Positions 60,669 through 64,000 of a DNA stretch of 64,000 bases are shown piece by piece. Each line of letters starts with the position of its first letter. Position 1 is the first letter of the stretch. This DNA is from Lateolabrax maculatus. Taxonomy: Eukaryota; Chordata; Actinopteri; Acropomatiformes; Lateolabracidae. The DNA lies in assembly GCA_031216445.1 (NCBI GenBank), contig CM062216.1, positions 5,391,501-5,455,500 on the forward strand, read 5' to 3'. Position numbers and translations under genes: made by a program. The notes below the pieces were generated by a model, which made no database searches, had not been told where the DNA came from, and was given only the letters and a program-made list of their open reading frames with translations.

Positions 60669-61960
60669 CTGAAGGAGTCGAGAAAGCAGGGGTGAAAAAT
60701 CTTTGCACCAGTGGTTGGTTGTATGACGCTGACGTGTTACAGTAATGACACAGGAAAACAATGATTCTTTGGAAGCAACCACATAAATAAACAGCAGAGG
60801 ATGCTTGAATATAGATATATAACTCAGCCAAAAACAAATAAAAGCTGAGAAGTATTGTAAAAATAAACCTGTTTGCCTCTCATTTATCTCTGATGAAACT
60901 AGTGAGGACACGACTGCATAACATCACAGCCTCCAATCTTGATATAGTTGTCCCCAATTCTCTCACTGTATATGTGGTTATCGAATATCTATGTGATTTG
61001 TGCATCTCGACCCGGAGCAGCGAGGAGAATTTTAAATCGTAGACAGTTTAGAGGAAATTGATTTTGGGGTCACTGGGGATGTAGAGAGTGCAATTATACA
61101 TCTAATGCAATGAAAGCAATTCCACCCCCTGCTATATTACCAGTTAGCTAATTTTAATTGGATGTTGTGGGGAAATGAGCATTCAAGCAAGCAGAATACA
61201 TAATCAAGATCTGAAATTAAACATTTCAAGCTCACTTATTTGAAGAAGCCGTGACCTGTTTAGTACCATGTTCCACACATTTGCCCCTCTACTGTTTAAA
61301 CTAGTCTGGGAAATGAAGGAATGAAGATTGCAGGGGACCAGTTGGACCCCAGTTACCCAAAAACACAGACACATCCCACTGATTGTTAACGTTATGCTGA
61401 ATCAGACAGGGCTATTAAATGCTGCTTTGGCTGCCATAATTCAAAAAGTTAATTACAAACTGATTTTTACATTTGTAAGCATTCATCAGACAAAGTAATG
61501 GGAGGCAGCTACACTTGGTTTCTAATATTTTGCTCAGATAACATGGTCTTTTTGTGGGCCGAACCTGTTCTGTTACAAGACAGTAATCAGAACTGGTTGA
61601 CCACATGAATGTTTCTATAACTGCCTGTTTCCATGTACCCAGGATGATTAGACAGAGGTGATTTATTCACAGAAGACTCCACAGTTCTGCTGTTGTACGA
61701 TTAATATAACGAGTATCACTTTACTGCATTGATTTAAATGTTTTTATCACATGTTTTGCAAAAGCCAGACCCTGTAACTAGTAATGGCTAAAATGATATT
61801 ACGAAAATTAATCATCCACAAAAAAGTATTTAGGGATTCACAATTACAAGGCAGTAATTAACAAAAAATAATGAAATCATCAACTATCAATTTTTTTAAA
61901 AAGTATTAATTATTCTTTTTGGAATTTTACCATGGCAATAAAACAAAACAAAGAGTATAT

Positions 61961-61988
61961 GTGGTGTGTGTGTGTGTGTTTGTGTGTG
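61961..61988. repeat. (TG)n microsatellite
   Basis: Short interrupted TG run. Confidence 0.85.
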
Positions 61989-62879
61989 CACGGTTGTTAC
62001 AGCTTCCAGTCACACCAGCGTTAGTTTTCATGAACACATCTTGGGTCAAGGTTGGGCTGTTTTTATCTGAACACCCACTAATGAACACCTACTGCCTTAC
62101 AGTTAAAATGATTTACTACCCCGCAGCGTGTAAAGGTATAAACAGCATTACTATTAAATGTAATGTCGCCAATGAATCCCTGTCCTTGTCCAGCACCAAC
62201 TTAGCCTGGGAACCAGCCGAAACAGCGAGCTCATGTTTTATTTGCTCTGGCAGATACGTCTGGCCCCTTCATCAGATATTTCCACCAGAATTGGACTGTG
62301 GCGAGCCAATCACAACTGTTTATCTAATATAACAGCATGGGTTTAATACAATGACTGACAGAGAAGAATGCCGCTGAGGTATTAAACAGACTGGATGCTA
62401 CATTTTCTCTAAAAGAAGAATAAAGAACTGCACTTAAAATGTTGATAAGAAACATGTTTTTGTCGTACTTCTGACAGGACGTACTGTATGGCAGGACGGT
62501 ATTTTGTTGCTGTGGTTGGTTGTCTGTGCCCATTGATATTGCTCCTTGGAAATCGAAAATGAACTGAGAGGTTCTAATTCTCAAATGCATATTAGCCCGG
62601 TTAGTGTCAACGCAGACATCCATTACAATTGTATTCATATTTTGCTTCTAGGAGATGCACTGTGAATAAAGACCAGTTATAAATTAGCAGGAATGTACAT
62701 TATTTAAATTTAAAAGAACAATACAAATATTTTGTCCCCATAAATCACTAAATAATCGTGATTACTAATTGGGATCTCAACATTGATCAAAATAATCATG
62801 GTTATCATTCTGGCCGTAATCGTGCAGCTATTTACAACACTCATCATGTGGGATTCTTGAACATGTTAATCCAGAACAA

Positions 62880-63065
62880 TGGGCATTAATCTGCTGCAGT
62901 AACAGCCTCCACTTTTCTGGGAAGCCTTTCCACAGGGATTTGCTCCCATTCAGCCACAAGAGCATTAATGAAGTCCAACACTGTTGTTGGGTGATAAGGG
63001 CTCGGCTCGCAGTCGGTGTTCCAGTTCATCCCAAAGGTGTTGGATGGGGTTCAGGTCAGAGTCAA
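62880..63065 (-). pseudogene. Tc1/mariner-like transposase carboxyl-end fragment
   Basis: The minus strand reads SDLNPIQHLWDELEHRLRAE, then PLSPNNSV, and after a one-base shift DFINALVAEWEQIPVERLPR followed by KVEAVTAAD and a stop. This is the final part of a Tc1-like transposase. The position normally holding the catalytic Glu (NPIE) is Gln, and the frame is broken. The rest of the element, including both inverted repeats, is missing. Confidence 0.75.
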
Positions 63066-64000
63066 GTTATATCACACTAAACTGAAAACCATTTCTTTAT
63101 GGACCTGGCTTGCAAAGGGACATAATGGGGCCTTTCCAACTGTATTGTATACAAAAGTAATTTTGTAATCTGTAGTCTCTGAACTCTAAAATCTAAGCCT
63201 ACTTTAGCTTCTTTACTGTTACTAGGGATACAATAAATCTGTCTAAATATATGTAGAACATATATTCTTTCCTTTTTCATAAATCAATAACCCTGTATCA
63301 GCTCCAATAGAATAATCTGTAGGCTTGACAGGAAGTGGTTGTCTTTAATCTGCACAGTTTACCTCGTGGGAATGGATGTGTCACAGTTACAGGGGAGGAA
63401 TAACAGATGACAAGAGCAGTTCCATCCTCTTTATCTTATTTTCAGTAGATGAATCAATTATACCTACAGTTTATTTCTGATAGTGAGGTAGTTGGTGCAA
63501 ATATGAGCTGACTATTTAAACGGTAGTCTGTTTATTTCACAAACACTCGACTGTGCTGCGGTGTCAGTCTGGACAAAATGTTTTTCCTCCCACATAATCT
63601 CTGCTGTTTATGCAGGAAGGGGGGCAATCCTGTCTGATCACACCAGTCAGTACAGCTTGTCACAATGAAATGAAAAAAAACTGTGCAAATATCACAATTC
63701 TCTCTGGACTTTTCAGTTATTCCTCTCTCCTGCCAGTCATATTGATCACTCCTGCTGTCAACCTATTGCTCCACTCATGGGCATCTAGTCAAGTCAATCA
63801 GAATTTCAAATTTCAGGGAAATATACTGAGAAGAAAAACATCAGGTCCCTGCGGCTTTCTGAAACTGTGAAGAACTTCATTGTTCATTAGTCTTGGGAAA
63901 CACTAAACCCCCCTTGTTTTGCTTTACATAGCACAATAAAGAGTTATGTCATGACAGGAAGAGGAACACATCATTGTAGAGCTCAATCAAATGCTGCCAT

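Larger units (their letters stand above)
60669..64000 (-). other. grin2c: grin2c intron, 3' part only
   Basis: No preceding exon (expected to encode the end of the amino-terminal lobe just before VGTYE) is visible on the minus strand up to the window end, so this is all intron. It contains a TG run at 61961-61988 and a Tc1-like transposase remnant. Confidence 0.65.

Noticed and set aside
1..64000. Bacterial-style gene clusters, CRISPR arrays or phage genes
   Set aside because: The window is an intron-bearing vertebrate locus. Its direct repeats are microsatellites, minisatellites or transposons, with no regular repeat-spacer pattern.

Overview
This is a window of a vertebrate nuclear genome, almost certainly a spiny-rayed teleost fish. 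The evidence is long AT-rich introns and intergenic DNA, GT-AG introns, many CA/TG microsatellites, and a typical fish transposon load: L2 and L1/Tx1-type LINE remnants, a Tc1/mariner transposase fragment, a hAT-type non-autonomous element and a TTAA-flanked MITE. There is no prokaryotic gene organisation, CRISPR array, rRNA or tRNA gene that I can support.

The one certain gene is grin2c, encoding the GluN2C subunit of the NMDA glutamate receptor. It lies on the minus strand from 60668 down to the stop at 41794. Nine exons can be defined to the base. All have GT-AG junctions and their phases agree, joining into 1031 in-frame codons plus a stop. They encode the end of the amino-terminal domain, both ligand-binding lobes (S1 and S2), M1, the pore loop M2, M3 with SYTANLAAF, M4, and a 540-residue cytoplasmic tail ending in the PDZ ligand ESEV. 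The 5' exons (signal peptide and most of the amino-terminal domain) lie beyond base 64000. The introns hold a 720-bp TG/TATG satellite (51921-52640), an unexplained 131-codon ORF (51187-51582), a TAAT-rich candidate enhancer (about 59300-59600) and a Tc1-like remnant (62880-63065).

The 41 kb on the 3' side of grin2c (1-41793) has no gene I can identify. It holds: an L2 LINE fragment near 2.0-2.3 kb; a possible coding exon of an unidentified minus-strand gene at 2662-2781; a LINE ORF2 3' end at 6756-7228; two copies of a dispersed fish repeat near 14.7-15.1 kb; a TTAA-flanked MITE at 19280-19492; a compound CA microsatellite near 20.2-20.5 kb; a degenerate minisatellite at 22.6-23.2 kb; a perfect 22-bp inverted repeat at 27963-28037; and an intact 728-bp hAT-type element with perfect 8-bp target duplications at 35562-36289. 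A CpG-rich segment at 36.4-36.8 kb is the best promoter candidate outside grin2c. It is followed on the plus strand by exon-like blocks with good splice sites and little coding potential, which may be a non-coding transcript converging on grin2c.

I found no convincing new biological system. The items most worth checking are the candidate exon at 2662-2781, the CpG island and exon-like blocks at 36.4-40.9 kb, the diverged repeats at 37.4-39.0 kb that carry the same splice-donor-like sequence, the intronic ORF at 51187-51582, and the long alternating purine-pyrimidine tract inside grin2c.
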